64,000 nucleotides of DNA from Volutella citrinella (lineage: Eukaryota; Ascomycota; Sordariomycetes; Hypocreales; Nectriaceae): contig JAWZSP010000003.1 in the NCBI GenBank assembly GCA_034401135.1, forward strand, positions 2,666,001 through 2,730,000. Direction: 5' to 3'. The position numbers were made by a program, and so were the translations under genes. Under the pieces are notes generated by a model. It made no database searches and had not been told where the DNA came from. It saw only the letters and a program-made list of their open reading frames with translations. This document shows, piece by piece, positions 1 to 11,909 of the stretch; position 1 is the stretch's first letter; every line of letters starts with the position of its first letter.

Positions 1-2891
1 GCCATCACGGAAATGTTCAAGTCGGCCACAATTTCTCCAAATGATGTTGCAAGCGTGACGATTGGAACCACGCACTTTGTCAATGCTGTCGTGGAACGAG
101 ATGCAGCCAGGCTCTCCCCCGTCGCGGTTATCCGCCTCTGCGGCCCATTCTCCAAGCACACGCCGCCATGCATTGACTGGCCTGACGACTTGCGGGACTT
201 GATCCTTGGCCATTACGCACTCGTCAAAGGCGGTCTGGAAGTAGACGGCAACTTGATTTCGGACATTGATGAGAGCGAGATCAAGGAGCAGTGCGCCCTG
301 ATCCAGAGCAAGGGCATCAAAAGTGTTGTCGTTGTTGGAGTATTCAGTCCCATTGACACCATTGAGCTCCAGGAAGAGCGCGCAGCAGACTTGATAAGGA
401 CCAGCATCCCCGGATGTGATGTTGTCTGTTCAAAGGAGGTTGCAAACCTCGGTTTCCTCGAGCGAGAGAACGCTGCCATCCTCAACGCGGCCATCCTATC
501 ATTTGCTCGACACACTATTCGTTCCTTTCACGAGCCAGTCAAGCGGCTGGGGTTGAAATGCCCTGTTTTCATCACTCAAAACGACGGCACAGTACTCTCC
601 GGCGAAGTCGCAGCCCGCCTGCCAATTCGCACATTCTCAAGCGGTCCTACCAACAGCATGAGGGGAGCCGCGTTCTTGGTTGGGGGCGAGCCAGATGAGG
701 CTATGATGGTGGTGGACATAGGTGGCACTACAACCGACGTCGGTCTTCTCCAGGCCAATGGGTTTCCTCGCCAACAGGCAGCCTATAGCGAACTTTCCGG
801 TGTCAGAATGAACTACTCGTGTCCAGACATCAAAAGCATCGGACTTGGCGGAGGCTCTATTGTCAGAAAGGACAAATCACTGTCAGTCGGCCCGGACAGT
901 GTTGGTTATAAGCTTCCTCAGGAGGGCGTCGTTTTTGGTGGCAAAGTACTCACCGCGACGGACTGCACAGTTTTGGCAGATCCATCTGTCAACGTCGGAG
1001 ATGCATCACTCGTTCAAGGGGCACTGTCCGACGAGGAGCTGATCAAGTTCAAGGCCCTTGTCAAACACAAGATTGAAACGATTGTTGACACTATGAAGAC
1101 ATCCCCCGAAGACATTCCTGTTTTATTAGTTGGCGGCGGGGCTATAATCGCTCCTGATGAGTTAAAGGGAGCAAGCAAAGTGCTGAAGCCGAAGTGGTCT
1201 CAGGTTGCCAACGCCATCGGAGCGGCCATGGCGCGGGTGAGCGGTGTCGTTGACACGGTCAAATCAACAGAGAACAAAATAACCAGCGAACTCTTGGAGG
1301 AGATCAGCAAAGAGGCTATTGAGAAAACGTTCGCTGCTGGCGCCTCTCGATCATCCATTACCGTCGTCGAAAAGGAGACCCTACCGCTGCAGGTAAACTC
1401 ATCGAAAACAAACCAGAATGTGTTTCATAGACTGACATATATCGCCAGTACGTTGCTGACAAGACTCGATTCATCGTCCGAGCAACTGGAGACTTTGACT
1501 TTGCTCGAGAAACTGCCATCTTGGACACTCTGGCAGATGACGAAGATTCTGAACCGTCGATGGACCAGTACGAAAAACGAGCAAAAACAAACAAATCTGC
1601 TAGTCAGGTGGACGCCGCCGATGATTTCGATATAATCAACTACAGGCCACACGTCAAGGATCGTGTCTGGTACATTTCCGAGACTGACCTGAGCTGGATC
1701 GCAACTGGCTGCTATATTCTTGGCACCGGTGGCGGTGGCTCCCCCTACGGGCTCATGATCCGAATCAGAACTCAGCTTCGTAATGGTGCGACCGTACGCG
1801 TCATCAACCCCGAGGACCTCCCTGATGATGCTCAGGTTGGGTGCGGCGGAGGAGCTGGCAGTCCTACCGTGGCCATTGAGAAGCTGGGTGGAGATGAGCT
1901 GCTCGAGGCGCAGCAGGAGTTATACAAGATCTGTGACCGACCGGCTACGCATATGATATCGGTAGAGGTCGGCGGAGCCAACGGCCTTGGGTCTATCTTG
2001 CTCGGCAGCAGCGATTGCATGGACGTTCCCGCGGTCGATGGTGACTGGATGGGCAGAGCATATCCTACAAAGTGGCAGACGACTCCTGTGGTGTTCAAGG
2101 AGCGCGAGACAATCTGGTCCCCCATCGCCGTCAGCGACGGCAACGGCAACGTATTAGTGATGCCCAAGGCGGCTTCAGACACGCACGTCGAGCGCATCAT
2201 CCGATCAGCCCTCAGCCAGATGGGCTCACAAGTCGGCGCCGCTGACGCCCCGGTATCTGGGGCTGAGACAAAGCGCTGGGTCGTTGAGCATACCCTGTCG
2301 CAGTCCTGGAGGATCGGGCGCGCGGTGGCTCGGGCTCGCAAGGAGAACCGGATAGACAACGTGGCCGAGACGATTCTCGAGGAATGCGGAGGGCCCAGCG
2401 CCGGCAAGGTCCTCTGGAAGGGCAAGATCATCGGCGTCGAGAGGACGCTGAGGAACGGGCATGTCTACGGAGAGTTGATCATTGAAGGTGCAGATGTTCG
2501 CGGCGACGGTGATGATTCGCAAGGGGAAGCGCCCACGAGTCAGTTCCAAGGCCTCGTCAAGATTCCCTTCAAGAACGAGAACATTGCGGCGATTCGAGTC
2601 AACCCGGACAGCAAGGAAGAACGCCAAGAGGATGTGCTCGCCATTGCGCCCGACTTGGTCAGCGTCATCGACGCGCAGAATGGCGAAGCGGTCGGCACCC
2701 CAGAGTATCGATACGGGCTTCTTGTCATCGTCCTAGGCATCACGGCCAGTGATAAGTGGACTGGGACGAAGCGAGGCATCGAGCTTGGCGGCCCAAAGTC
2801 GTTTGGGTTTGATCACCTCGAGTATGCCCCACTGGGCAAGTTTGTCAAGCCAAAGAGTGTCATTGACGAGTATGACGAGACTTCCAAGTGA
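1..2891 (+). CDS. Hydantoinase/oxoprolinase-DUF917 fusion protein (5' partial)
   Basis: The reading frame is already open at base 1, so the start codon and roughly the first 40 residues lie outside the window; the ATG at 13 is internal. Exons are 1-1392 and 1449-2891. The 56-bp intron (donor GTAAAC, acceptor GCCAG) joins in phase 0. The first two thirds are a HyuA/oxoprolinase-type ASKHA ATPase module, with a TIGTTHFVNAV segment near the start and the phosphate-binding DIGGTTTDVG motif at codons 715-744. The last third, beginning around GTGGGGSP, is a DUF917 (S-methyl-thiohydantoin desulfurase-like) domain. This two-domain layout is known in fungi and probably acts on cyclic amides such as hydantoins. 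The exact substrate is not deducible. The frame is intact from base 1 to the TGA. Confidence 0.9.
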
Positions 2892-3134
2892 TGGTATCTA
2901 GAACAGGCTTCATCAAGTCAACGTCGTCGATATGCTGAAGCGAAGAAAAAGAAGAGACTAAATAGCAAGCTCATAAATGTAAAAGGGGACTATCCTGTAA
3001 AGAGAGTGACAAAATGACATCTCCATCTAGCCACCAAAGCGTAGTCTCCATGCATATTGCTGCCATAAACGACACGGACGTGCAAACCGTCCCAAGGATA
3101 TATGTATACGTAAGAAAGTGCACTTCAGCCCGCT

Positions 3135-4064
3135 TCAGCGCAGCAACACGGCGAAAATAAGCCCAACGATTGCCACGGGGAACATCTCTGTGCTATGGAA
3201 TCCAGCACTGTTGGTAACGATTACATCAGATCCAGTCGTTGAGGCTTGGGGTTCGGTGGATGTACTGGCGGCAGGTTCGTCACCCGAGCTGCTAGGGTTT
3301 CTGGATGGGCGGGCTTGGTCCCGGGAGGACTCCCTGCTGTTATTTTCATCGTCTTGTTCGTCGTCGTTGGGTCTCTCGTCGTCAATGTTGTTCGTGTTAT
3401 CCCCGCGGCTATTCTCTCCGGCTCCATCGCCCCGGCCGCCATCCTCCTCGAGGCCATCCCCACCGTCATCATCTTCCACCCTTCCTCCCCCACCACTTCT
3501 ATTACCCCGACTACCAGTATCCTCACCTCCATCGGGAGACTCGGAAGGTTGGAGGGGTCGAGAATGAGTAGTGGGCGTGGGATTGATCCGGCCGGAGGGT
3601 GGCTGCGACAACCAGGGTGTCATTGATGGGACTGGGGGCCTTCTGCAGCGTCCACTCCCATCTCTGCTGGCGGAAACGTCGCAGTCTTCATCTTCGCCCT
3701 TCCACCTTGAATCTCCAACACTGCCAGGGCCATCCTTCGGACTGCCTGGCACGCCGCTTGAATCCTGACCTTTATCGGGGATTTGTCCGCCCTTCCAGTT
3801 ACGCTTGTTGTGTAAAACACTATCGAGGCTGCCACCAAGTTGAGTTGTATGCACTTCGGGATCCCTTTGAGAGTCTCCACGTCGAACGATAGTACCGACA
3901 CTCTCCGCTTGAGGATTTGAAACTAAAAGGCCATGGTCTGTCTTCTTGGAGCAAAGGTCCGGGGAACGCGTGCACGCTTCACCCTCCTGCTCGTCCTTCG
4001 AAGAGGGATGTTTTGAGTGAACGAAACTAGTAAAAGCAAGGGAAAGAAGTAAAATGTGCTTCAT
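3135..4064 (-). CDS. Secreted, acidic low-complexity protein with probable GPI anchor
   Basis: This is a single exon of 309 codons. The chosen start (ATG 4064-4062) opens directly with a signal peptide, MKHILLLSLAFTSFVHS; an upstream in-frame start would bury it. The mature part is rich in Asp, Glu, Gly, Ser and Pro, with long DDGG/EEDGG and SSR runs, and no enzymatic motif is visible. The C-terminus has a small-residue region (TNSAGFHS) followed by a hydrophobic tail (MFPVAIVGLIFAVLLR), the layout of a GPI-attachment signal. It is most likely a cell-wall or plasma-membrane surface protein without a recognisable family. It is tail-to-tail with the hydantoinase gene, 243 bp apart. Confidence 0.7.
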   Translation of the reverse strand: MKHILLLSLAFTSFVHSKHPSSKDEQEGEACTRSPDLCSKKTDHGLLVSNPQAESVGTIVRRGDSQRDPEVHTTQLGGSLDSVLHNKRNWKGGQIPDKGQDSSGVPGSPKDGPGSVGDSRWKGEDEDCDVSASRDGSGRCRRPPVPSMTPWLSQPPSGRINPTPTTHSRPLQPSESPDGGEDTGSRGNRSGGGGRVEDDDGGDGLEEDGGRGDGAGENSRGDNTNNIDDERPNDDEQDDENNSRESSRDQARPSRNPSSSGDEPAASTSTEPQASTTGSDVIVTNSAGFHSTEMFPVAIVGLIFAVLLR

Positions 4065-6149
4065 GTTGTATGATGGAAGACGAAGGTGGGATGTCTTGGT
4101 GTCGCCGAGTAATTGTCGTTGCAAAAGTAAATGCCTAGCCCAAGCTTGAGGTGGCCACATCTGTCATTTATACATACATCCAGGCCATGCGAAAGGCTTG
4201 GAGCACAATGAGATACACCAATTACATATTTTTGTGTGACCAACCTCATTGAAGAAGTGACGCGTCGTTTCAATAATTGATCGTCAGCTCGTAACCCACC
4301 CTACAGCAACGCAAGCTGAGCAGCCAGGTTTCTTCGTAATCCGGTGGCGGTGATAAATATTCAAAGAAGTCTCCTTTTTTCTTATTAGTAGAAAAGCAAA
4401 CTTTACAGACCTGGAGCTTTTCAAAGGTCTCTCAAGCGAATGTCAAGAATGGTGGTGCCCCGTGGTATGCTACTCGGTTTGCTTTGCACGTGGGAGAAGG
4501 AATGTCTCATCGCCAGTCCTGTGCCTGCGTTATGCCCCATGACAGACTTGCAAGCTTTCGAAATATGATTAAGGACTATAGATATGTTAAGAGAGAGGAT
4601 CACGAACCGGCCAAGTGAGTAAAATCTGACCTCGACGAGTTGGAATGTGATTGTGAATTGCTGGGCCGCCCTTGGCAAATGAATAGACACGGCTGATATT
4701 GCGTAACGTGAAGCTAAGAGCAGAGAGACAATCCTTCGTCAGTACTGACGTGGCTTCGTTTGAGTGTGAAGGGCGTCGGTTACCACATGTGCTCAGTGGG
4801 TATGTTATGTTGGATCCAAAGGAACCAGTTTTGGTTGCATCAGATTCGAGAACTGGGTTCTGACTTGGAGACCCTGTGCAGGGTGTAGTATCCTGCTTTC
4901 GCAGTGATCCGACATGGTGTTGGCGTTCCTTTCATATGTCCTGCCCCTTTACCACCAATGTGTATGCTGCTATGATAACCATTAGTGGTAGCTTGTGTGT
5001 ATGTCAACAGTGGAAGCTGAATGTAATCCAGAAACTGGTCACATGGGCCCAGGTGTTCTGTTTCAAGGGAGGATGGGAGAAGGTATTCAGACTTGCCTGC
5101 ATCGTTTCAAGGTTGACGTATCGATCTGTCGAAGGGAAGCTGTAACGCATTGCGTGATGCGTGGTTGAACCGAGGGGAGAGCAGGTCACTTGTTTATTTG
5201 TTGTTACAGTCGATCTGCTTGGTATTTCTCTAGGCCTTGATGGCCGGAAGGAGTCAGAACATGACGATTGGAGGGAGAGTGATGAAATCTTTCTTGTTGT
5301 CGTCATTGGAGTGGATAGTTGTCGTGTCACCTAAGGTCTCTGAAGGCCAGGATCTGGATAAGCAAGGAACATAATCAGGGTAAGTAAGGGGTGACACTGA
5401 CAGAGAACACCGTTCGTTTCCAGGCTGGGCGTATCACGGCCAGGAGTCCTCGGAGCGAGTTTGCTTCGAGGCTGTTATCTAGAAGGTAGTGTAATGGGAG
5501 TGCTGGGTCTCTGCTTCGAATGTTTATGATTTCTAGAAGGATATGGACCTTGGTGTTGTTGTTTTGGTGAACGAAAGGCATGTGACATGGGAGAAGAAGT
5601 GAAAAATGGGGTGGATATTTCAACAGTAGTGGTGTGAACACGCTTGAGTATTGCCTGCAGGCTGAATGTGCGGTACCAAAAGTCCGGTACCGGGCCTGTA
5701 AGGCTGAGTGAAGAGCTAGGGCACTTGGAGGGTACTTTGGGGGGCATAACACCCTCCGTCACCAGAGCCAGAGCGAGGAAGACGAAGTGATTGACGAAGT
5801 GATTGCACCAATTCTCATCCCAAAGGAACACAGATGAAAGGAAACCTTTATCGATGACTTACAGTGCTGCATCATCCTTGAAAGGTTCATGCCGGAGCTC
5901 TGATAGAATAACTTAGGTTATTCAGTCCCAGGCAAGAAACGGGTGTGCCTCAGGGGGCCGTGTGCCTGATTCAACACTGTTTTCCTGCCGGCGCGTCTCC
6001 TCTCCGGAGCAACACTCCCTACCCCCTCCTATATATTTTCTCTTTGTTTTGATTTCACCTCCTCCTCTTCTCCACCTCCTCACCTCCCAACAACATCACC
6101 TTCTGCTACCTACCCCACGAGAGCTTTTGACACCGAGAGAGCTTTCGAC
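4065..6149. other. Intergenic, no supported gene
   Basis: About 2.1 kb of lower-GC sequence lies between the divergent surface-protein and ankyrin genes. It contains short open frames without family resemblance. The last 150 bp before the ankyrin start is CT-rich, with a TATATATTTT tract near 6040, as expected of a fungal promoter and 5' leader. Confidence 0.6.
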
Positions 6150-8135
6150 ATGGAGCCACCTGCAAAACGTCAAAAACTGCTTCAAGGCGCGGCTACCTCT
6201 CAGGTTGTGCCTAACAGTAAAGATGTCTTCCCTCTGCTCAAGCTACCCGCCGAGATTACCAACCAGATCGCGGGAGAGCTCTCACGCGCCTCGCTGGGAC
6301 AGCTGATTTCCACATCTCGCTACCTCCGTGACAACTACAACGCGAAGCTGTACTATGTCGACGCCAACGCTACGGACCCAGCTGCTGGCCCGCTCGCCCT
6401 TGTCTTTGCTGCAAGGCACAACGATCAGGAACTGGCCATCGTGATAGCCAAGACAAGCCTCGAACAGGGTGCAAATATCAATCTTAGCCACAAGGTTGGG
6501 CGGTGCACCACGACTCCCCTGCACATCGCCGCGGGCAAGGGCTCTCTGACATTCACCCGGTTCCTCCTCCGGAACGGTGCCGACGTCGAGGCAGTGTACA
6601 GCCATGGGAGGCAGTGTCCTGGCACCTGCTTCATAGACGCTCTTAGGCAAATCTGTTCGGATGCTCGCCTCACCCTTGCTACGACCACAGCCAAGATGCT
6701 GCCGCTGATGTTCCCTACCCTCAACCGAGATCTGGCAATGATGAAGCTTCTCATGGAAAACGGTGCTCCGGGGTATCTTACGGTGCCCCGCAGCCCGACT
6801 CCCCAAAACGTGTTGTTCGCGACTCTCCCGCAACACCCTGCCACATCCATTGTTGCATTCACGCTGATCCACCATGCTATCTTGGGCGACAAGGACAGGG
6901 TTCAGAAGTATGTAGAGCAATTCCCCGACACGATCAACCTACTCTGCCCTGGAACACACGAGACAGCTGTTCACTTGGCTGTCCGCTTCGGCACCGAAGC
7001 CGTCCTCCAGGTGCTCATCGACGCAGGGTGCGACCTGGAGCTCGTCGACGAGGACATGAAGCTCCCCTTGCACCGGGCAATCGAGATGTCGTACCTCAAC
7101 CGCACCCCTAAAGGTCGCCAGCGGGCCTCTGCCATGGTCGAGCAGTTGGCGGCTGCAGGGGCCATGATGAACCTGCCTGTCAACCCCAACCCTAACATTG
7201 ACAAGCCGTCGCTGGTTGTTGCTGCCAAGGCATTTCGCAACGACTGGGCGGATTCGTTCAGATCGATCAAGAGCACAATCGAGATTCTTCTGGAGCACGG
7301 TGCCGACATCAACCTTGCTGCTCTCAACGGGGACACTCCTATCTTGCTGCTGTGCACCGCCATCGTGGAGCGACAGGGAAACGTGCCTATGGAGAAATAC
7401 CTTGAGTACCTTGTCCGGGAAAAGGGTGCCCTCCTGAATCTATCTTTTTGGCAACCTCCCCACGTTCCCCGGAGCCTCGTGTTCCAGGTTCTCAGCTGGA
7501 AGAGGCTCCCCCGACTCGCCCGCCGCCTCCAGAACCTCGGAGCCCGACTGCTGGACTATGAGGCCGTTGGGCTGTTTCCGCTGTGGTACCACAAAGACCC
7601 GCATGTCTAGAATACCGGCTACGACTTGGTTGGCAACCACGCGGATATGATAACTCAGCACATGAGGGACCAGGCGTTCTTGTGCGCTACCATCAATGGC
7701 GAAGAGAAGGTGGTTATGGCCCTGAAGGCAGCTGGATTCATATTCAGCGACGGAGACAATGCCCTCCTTCGCTTCTGCCTCAAGAAATCGGAGAGGAAAC
7801 TGCCCGCGCTTGTCTGGCGGCTCAAGTTCGACCCCAACTATGTCGATGCGTTTGGAAAATGCTACGTCCATATCGCCCTCGACAAGCTCCGCCACAGCTA
7901 CGAAAACGCCGGGCCATACTGGGACGAGGACGCGAGCAGCGATATCCGCGAGTTGCTCAAGGCGGGCGCGGCGCAAGATAAGCTCGACAACAACGGAAAA
8001 TCCTTCCTCGAGATCGTCCAAGGGATGAATGGAAGGTTCCGACGCGTCGAAGGCGTACTAGGCAAGTCACACCGACGACAGACCAAGAAGAATCGCTGGA
8101 CTGCGGAGCTCGAAGAGAACGAAGAAGAGCATTGA
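6150..8135 (+). CDS. F-box-like/ankyrin-repeat protein interrupted by in-frame TAG
   Basis: The frame runs from ATG 6150 to TGA 8133-8135 but is broken by a TAG at 7608-7610 after codon 486. Residues about 25-70 resemble an F-box (LPAEITNQIAGELSRASLGQL). Ankyrin repeats follow, for example TTPLHIAAGKGSLTFTRFLL, ETAVHLAVRFGTEAVLQVL and IEILLEHGADINLAALNGDT. The 174 codons after the stop stay in the same frame and contain another ankyrin unit (IRELLKAGAAQDKLDNNGKS), so the stop cuts one original protein of about 660 residues. Explanations are a C-to-T nonsense mutation (CAG to TAG), readthrough, or removal in a weak 54-bp intron at 7605-7658 with a poor GTCTAG donor. Such proteins may present substrates to SCF ubiquitin ligases, which is inference. 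Confidence 0.65.
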
Positions 8136-8168
8136 GTTGCGAGAGCGGGTTCATGGTGATAAGAAGGA

Positions 8169-8390
8169 ATGACATCAAGGTCACGGAGGAGCCATCACAG
8201 ATGATGATGGAGCCAATGTGGCCAAGATTTATACGCAAATGATATCAAGGCCACGGAGGAGCCATCACGAGCGAAGATGGAGACAATGTGGCCACGATTT
8301 TTGCGTGGATTATGATATCAAGGCGCCCCCGAGGAGCCGTCACGAATGAAGACGGAGGTACTGTGGCCAAGATTTACGCGCGAAAGATCA
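8169..8390. repeat. Three-copy imperfect tandem repeat, unit about 70-79 bp
   Basis: Copies begin at about 8169, 8239 and 8312, each with ATGAYATCAAGG. Each continues through GAGGAGCC(A/G)TCAC, a GA-rich core and TGTGGCCAMGATTT. The divergence between copies suggests an old duplication. The array starts 33 bp after the terminal stop of the ankyrin gene. Confidence 0.8.
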
Positions 8391-11089
8391 TGGGGCGTTA
8401 TCTGGAAATGGAATATCTGGCGATATCAACTGCCCTCCCAAGGGTGGTGCAAGCTAGGTTGGTTACTCCCCTTGCACAAGAGGTCTCACGAATGAGTTGC
8501 TAATTCCATCTCCTAGATGCGATATCCGTGGGAGATCAACACGATTTGGAGTGGGAGGACCACGCTGAACTGGAAACCTGATAGCCAACGAGGGGCTGCA
8601 AACACGAGACGGTACGAGCCAAATCAGTTGGTGAGGTTTGGGATTTGGGAAGAGAGAAGGCTAGTGGGCTGGGACCGTTTGGAGGCCCCTCAAGTTGTAA
8701 TAGTGCATTGTATTTGAAATGAACAAGTCTATAGAAATCTGTGGTGTTGCGCGTGAACGTGATGTTTCCATTTTGTCGTCTAGTGGTGGCTGCAGAACTT
8801 GTTCAGCTACGCCCTTGTGTTGTTTGATTAGTGGCATGTGCGGCCCATGTCGATCTAGTGTTGCATCTACTGTTCCTTTGCCAAGCATAATGAACAGGGT
8901 TGGGGGTTGAGCTGTTCGGAGACGTCGAGTCCAGCCCTGAAGAAATAGGAGAACAACTTGGTGTTGAAAGTCGGCTGCAGATCATAGTATGTAGTACACG
9001 ATAGGCAATCGCGGCCCCTGGTTGGATGGACTGAACAGGGCCACTGCGCACGAGACAGCAAGCCACTTTTGGGAGGCCTGAACAGACGGCCCAATGGCAG
9101 CACAGAGATGTGCCAACCCTTTCAGCCCTGCCTTATCTCCTCCTCAAGGGGCAAGAGGGGCCAAGGGGGGAGCGTTGGGTGAAACATTGATGGGCAGCTG
9201 CTGAACTTCTGAATCTTCTCAGCACAGAACCACCGACACGAGGGGCGAAGAACAAAAAAGAGGCAAAAACATAGAGGCCATAGTTCAGTCATTCGCATCT
9301 CTCTTGCTCACGGGATTCGGATTCGGAGCCAATATGCCTACCGAGGCCCACTGCGCCGATGCGCTAGATAAGAGACGACAACAATGGAACGGACTAGTAT
9401 GTAATTGAGATATGCTTATAGAGGCAGGTCCCCCGACGAGCCAAGAGCACGAGCGCCGTCCAGCCGAGGCCAGCGCCGAGTGCGTATCGCCATGTACTAT
9501 GACCAGGACGGAGTGGTGTTGTGTCGGTCAGTGGACTCTATAGGGTTGCCAGCCACCCCCGTGAACTAGGACGGTGACCCCTACTCGGGCCATAGTGCTT
9601 GCGTGCAGCTGATTGAGGGAACCTTACTTAGGTAGTTATTAGCCACAGGGTCCAGCGATGCGGGGTTGCGGGTTGGGGGCCACCTCCACCAGCTTATAGG
9701 TACCTGCCCTCGGCGCTGTGGATGCGCTACGGCGGCGCTGCTCCGTGCATCGGTATCCCTTTCGGGGTGCGTCCGGGCTGATCGGTCGCCCTCGCACCTT
9801 GGCGACGAGAGTCGTGGACAGGCTCGGGCTCTTTTACTGGTTGCGCCAGAGTTGATGTCTTTTCCCTTCTGCTCATTTAGAGTTCCTAGTGTCTTTGGTG
9901 ATTTCCCTGAACCTTGCCAGTTATTACCATTCGCTTTGCCATCCCGCTTTGGCGTTTGCTTGGCTTACAACTGATTGTTAGATACCCCACGGACGCCGTC
10001 TCACCCCCGTGGCCAATTTTAAGAGGCGTCTGAGGGGATAGCGAGTCAAAGAACCAGATTCAACACTGCCGTAGCCACTGCGGTCCAGCTGGAGTCTCGC
10101 CGAGGCTGATTCAGGCAAGAGGCGTCCAAGCCATCAGCCAACCACGACTCCAAAAGCACGAGAACACCACAACACACCCAACCCCTCAACACCACATGCC
10201 AGAGAGTCCTACGAAGTCCCGGCTGCAAGTATAGCAACACTAATCACTACATGTCCACCACCCGGACCAGTCTTGCTGCATGCATGCACCGATATGTGCC
10301 CCTTGCACACCTATACGTCGACTTATAGTAGACGCCTCCCGGTTGACAGGGATGCCCATTGTTTCAAAATATCTCAACCTCCCCATTAAGGCAGTTGGCC
10401 TTGCCCTCCCCACACTTGTCCGGGCCTATCAGCCAAGCCCGATCAGCAGGCCCTTTGCGCGGCTAGATATGCGTGGTCGTGCGCCGCCCTGTCAGTGGAC
10501 GAAAGATAACGGCCATGCGGGAGCCCCTGGTCGTCGTGGAAGCTCTCCTCTCGACTGCCCAGACCCTAGAACCCCGTCCGATGGACAGAGACAGGCCAGA
10601 GTCAAGCACGACACCCATCATATGTCCATGTACGCATAGCGCAGTCTCTGCCGGCCCGCGCCGTGACGAGCTCCCTGTACGCGAACTTCTCTTCGAAGCC
10701 CCCCAGCCGCCCGGGACGGCATCAACCTATCGCGGCGCCTCGTGGGCAGGGCGTGCTGCTCAGTCCGGGTGCGCCATGTCGGTGAGGGAGGCTCCGAACG
10801 GCATGGCCCGGCGCGGCCTGGCTGGGCTTGGCTGCGCCGGGGGACGGACGTGTGGTTGCGGCGGTACCTTTTGCTGGACGCACAATCAGATGGCGAATGA
10901 CATGCAGCAACCTTCCGATGAGAGACGGGATAGATAGGGAGGTGTCCTGGCGGGTGGGAGCTCCAACAACTATAAAGATGTCGGGATGCCTCCGTCGATC
11001 CCCTCATCTCGACCATCCCGACCAGCTCCTTCGATAGTCAGCATCCCAGGTTCATCCGGCCACTCCTCTTACACAGAACATCTTCCAAC
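8391..11089. other. Intergenic, no supported gene
   Basis: About 2.7 kb without a convincing gene. Open frames here have no recognisable domains or signal peptides. One ATG at about 9333 opens 21 codons that run into a strong GTATGT donor-like site, but no matching acceptor was found. Confidence 0.55.
10971..10977 (+). promoter_or_regulatory. TATA box of secreted nuclease gene
   Basis: TATAAAG lies 113 bp before the ATG at 11090. It is followed by a C/T-rich leader typical of strongly expressed fungal secreted-protein genes. Confidence 0.55.
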
Positions 11090-11909
11090 ATGAAGTTCTT
11101 CGGTCTTGTCCTGTCCGCCGCTGTGGCCCTTGCCATTCCCTCGCCCTACCCCGTGAGTTGATCATGTCCATATGCACTATCACCACCAACCTCCCCCTCG
11201 GCCCTCCTCTCAAGCGACAGTAACTGACATTGACCACCAGGGCGGCATCCCCAGCGCGACCACTGCTCGCTCCCAGCTCAACGGCCTCAAGGTCTCCGCC
11301 TGGACCAACACCAACAGCTACGACCGTGACCTCTTCAAGCACTGGTCCACCATTGAGGGCACCTGCAACGGCCGGTATGACCATGCCACTCCCGCCCAGA
11401 GACTTGTTCCCGTCCTTCTGACATGTCCCAAATAGCGAGTACGTCCTCCGCCGCGATGGCACAAACGTAGTCGTCAACAGCGCCTGCACGGCCACCTCTG
11501 GAACTTGGGTCAGCCCCTACGACGGCGCTCGCCATACCTCGGCCAGCACCATCCAGATCGACCACATGGTCCCCCTCAAGAACGCCTGGATCGTGAGTCT
11601 CCCCCCCTCTCTCTCCCTTGTTCCCAAACAAGTCACTGACACACCATCCGTCAACAGTCTGGCGCCGCCGGCTGGACAAACGCCCGCCGTGAGCAGTTCG
11701 CCAACGACGTCACCCGTCCCCAGCTCTGGGCCGTCACCGGCTCCGTCAACGGCGCCAAGAGCGACAAGTCCCCCGACTCCTGGAAGCCTCCCCTGACCAG
11801 CATCTACTGCGACTACTCCAAGAGCTGGATCGCCGTCAAGAGCTACTACAGCCTCAGCGTCACCTCTGCCGAGAAGTCTGCCCTCGCCGGCATGCTCGAC
11901 TACTGCTAA
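11090..11909 (+). CDS. Secreted HNH-type nuclease (DUF1524/GmrSD C-terminal-like)
   Basis: Four exons, 11090-11152, 11241-11374, 11436-11592 and 11658-11909, encode 201 residues. All introns have canonical ends (GTGAGT, GTATGA and GTGAGT donors), and frames join without a stop. Residues 1-15 are a signal peptide (MKFFGLVLSAAVALA), so the product is secreted. The core motif IQIDHMVPL, with Asp108-His109, is the DHxVPL signature of small secreted HNH nucleases. Cysteines at 63, 83, 169 and 201 could form two disulfides. The family degrades extracellular DNA, probably for phosphate or nitrogen or at host and competitor interfaces. It has its own promoter and no operon-like neighbours. Confidence 0.9.
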
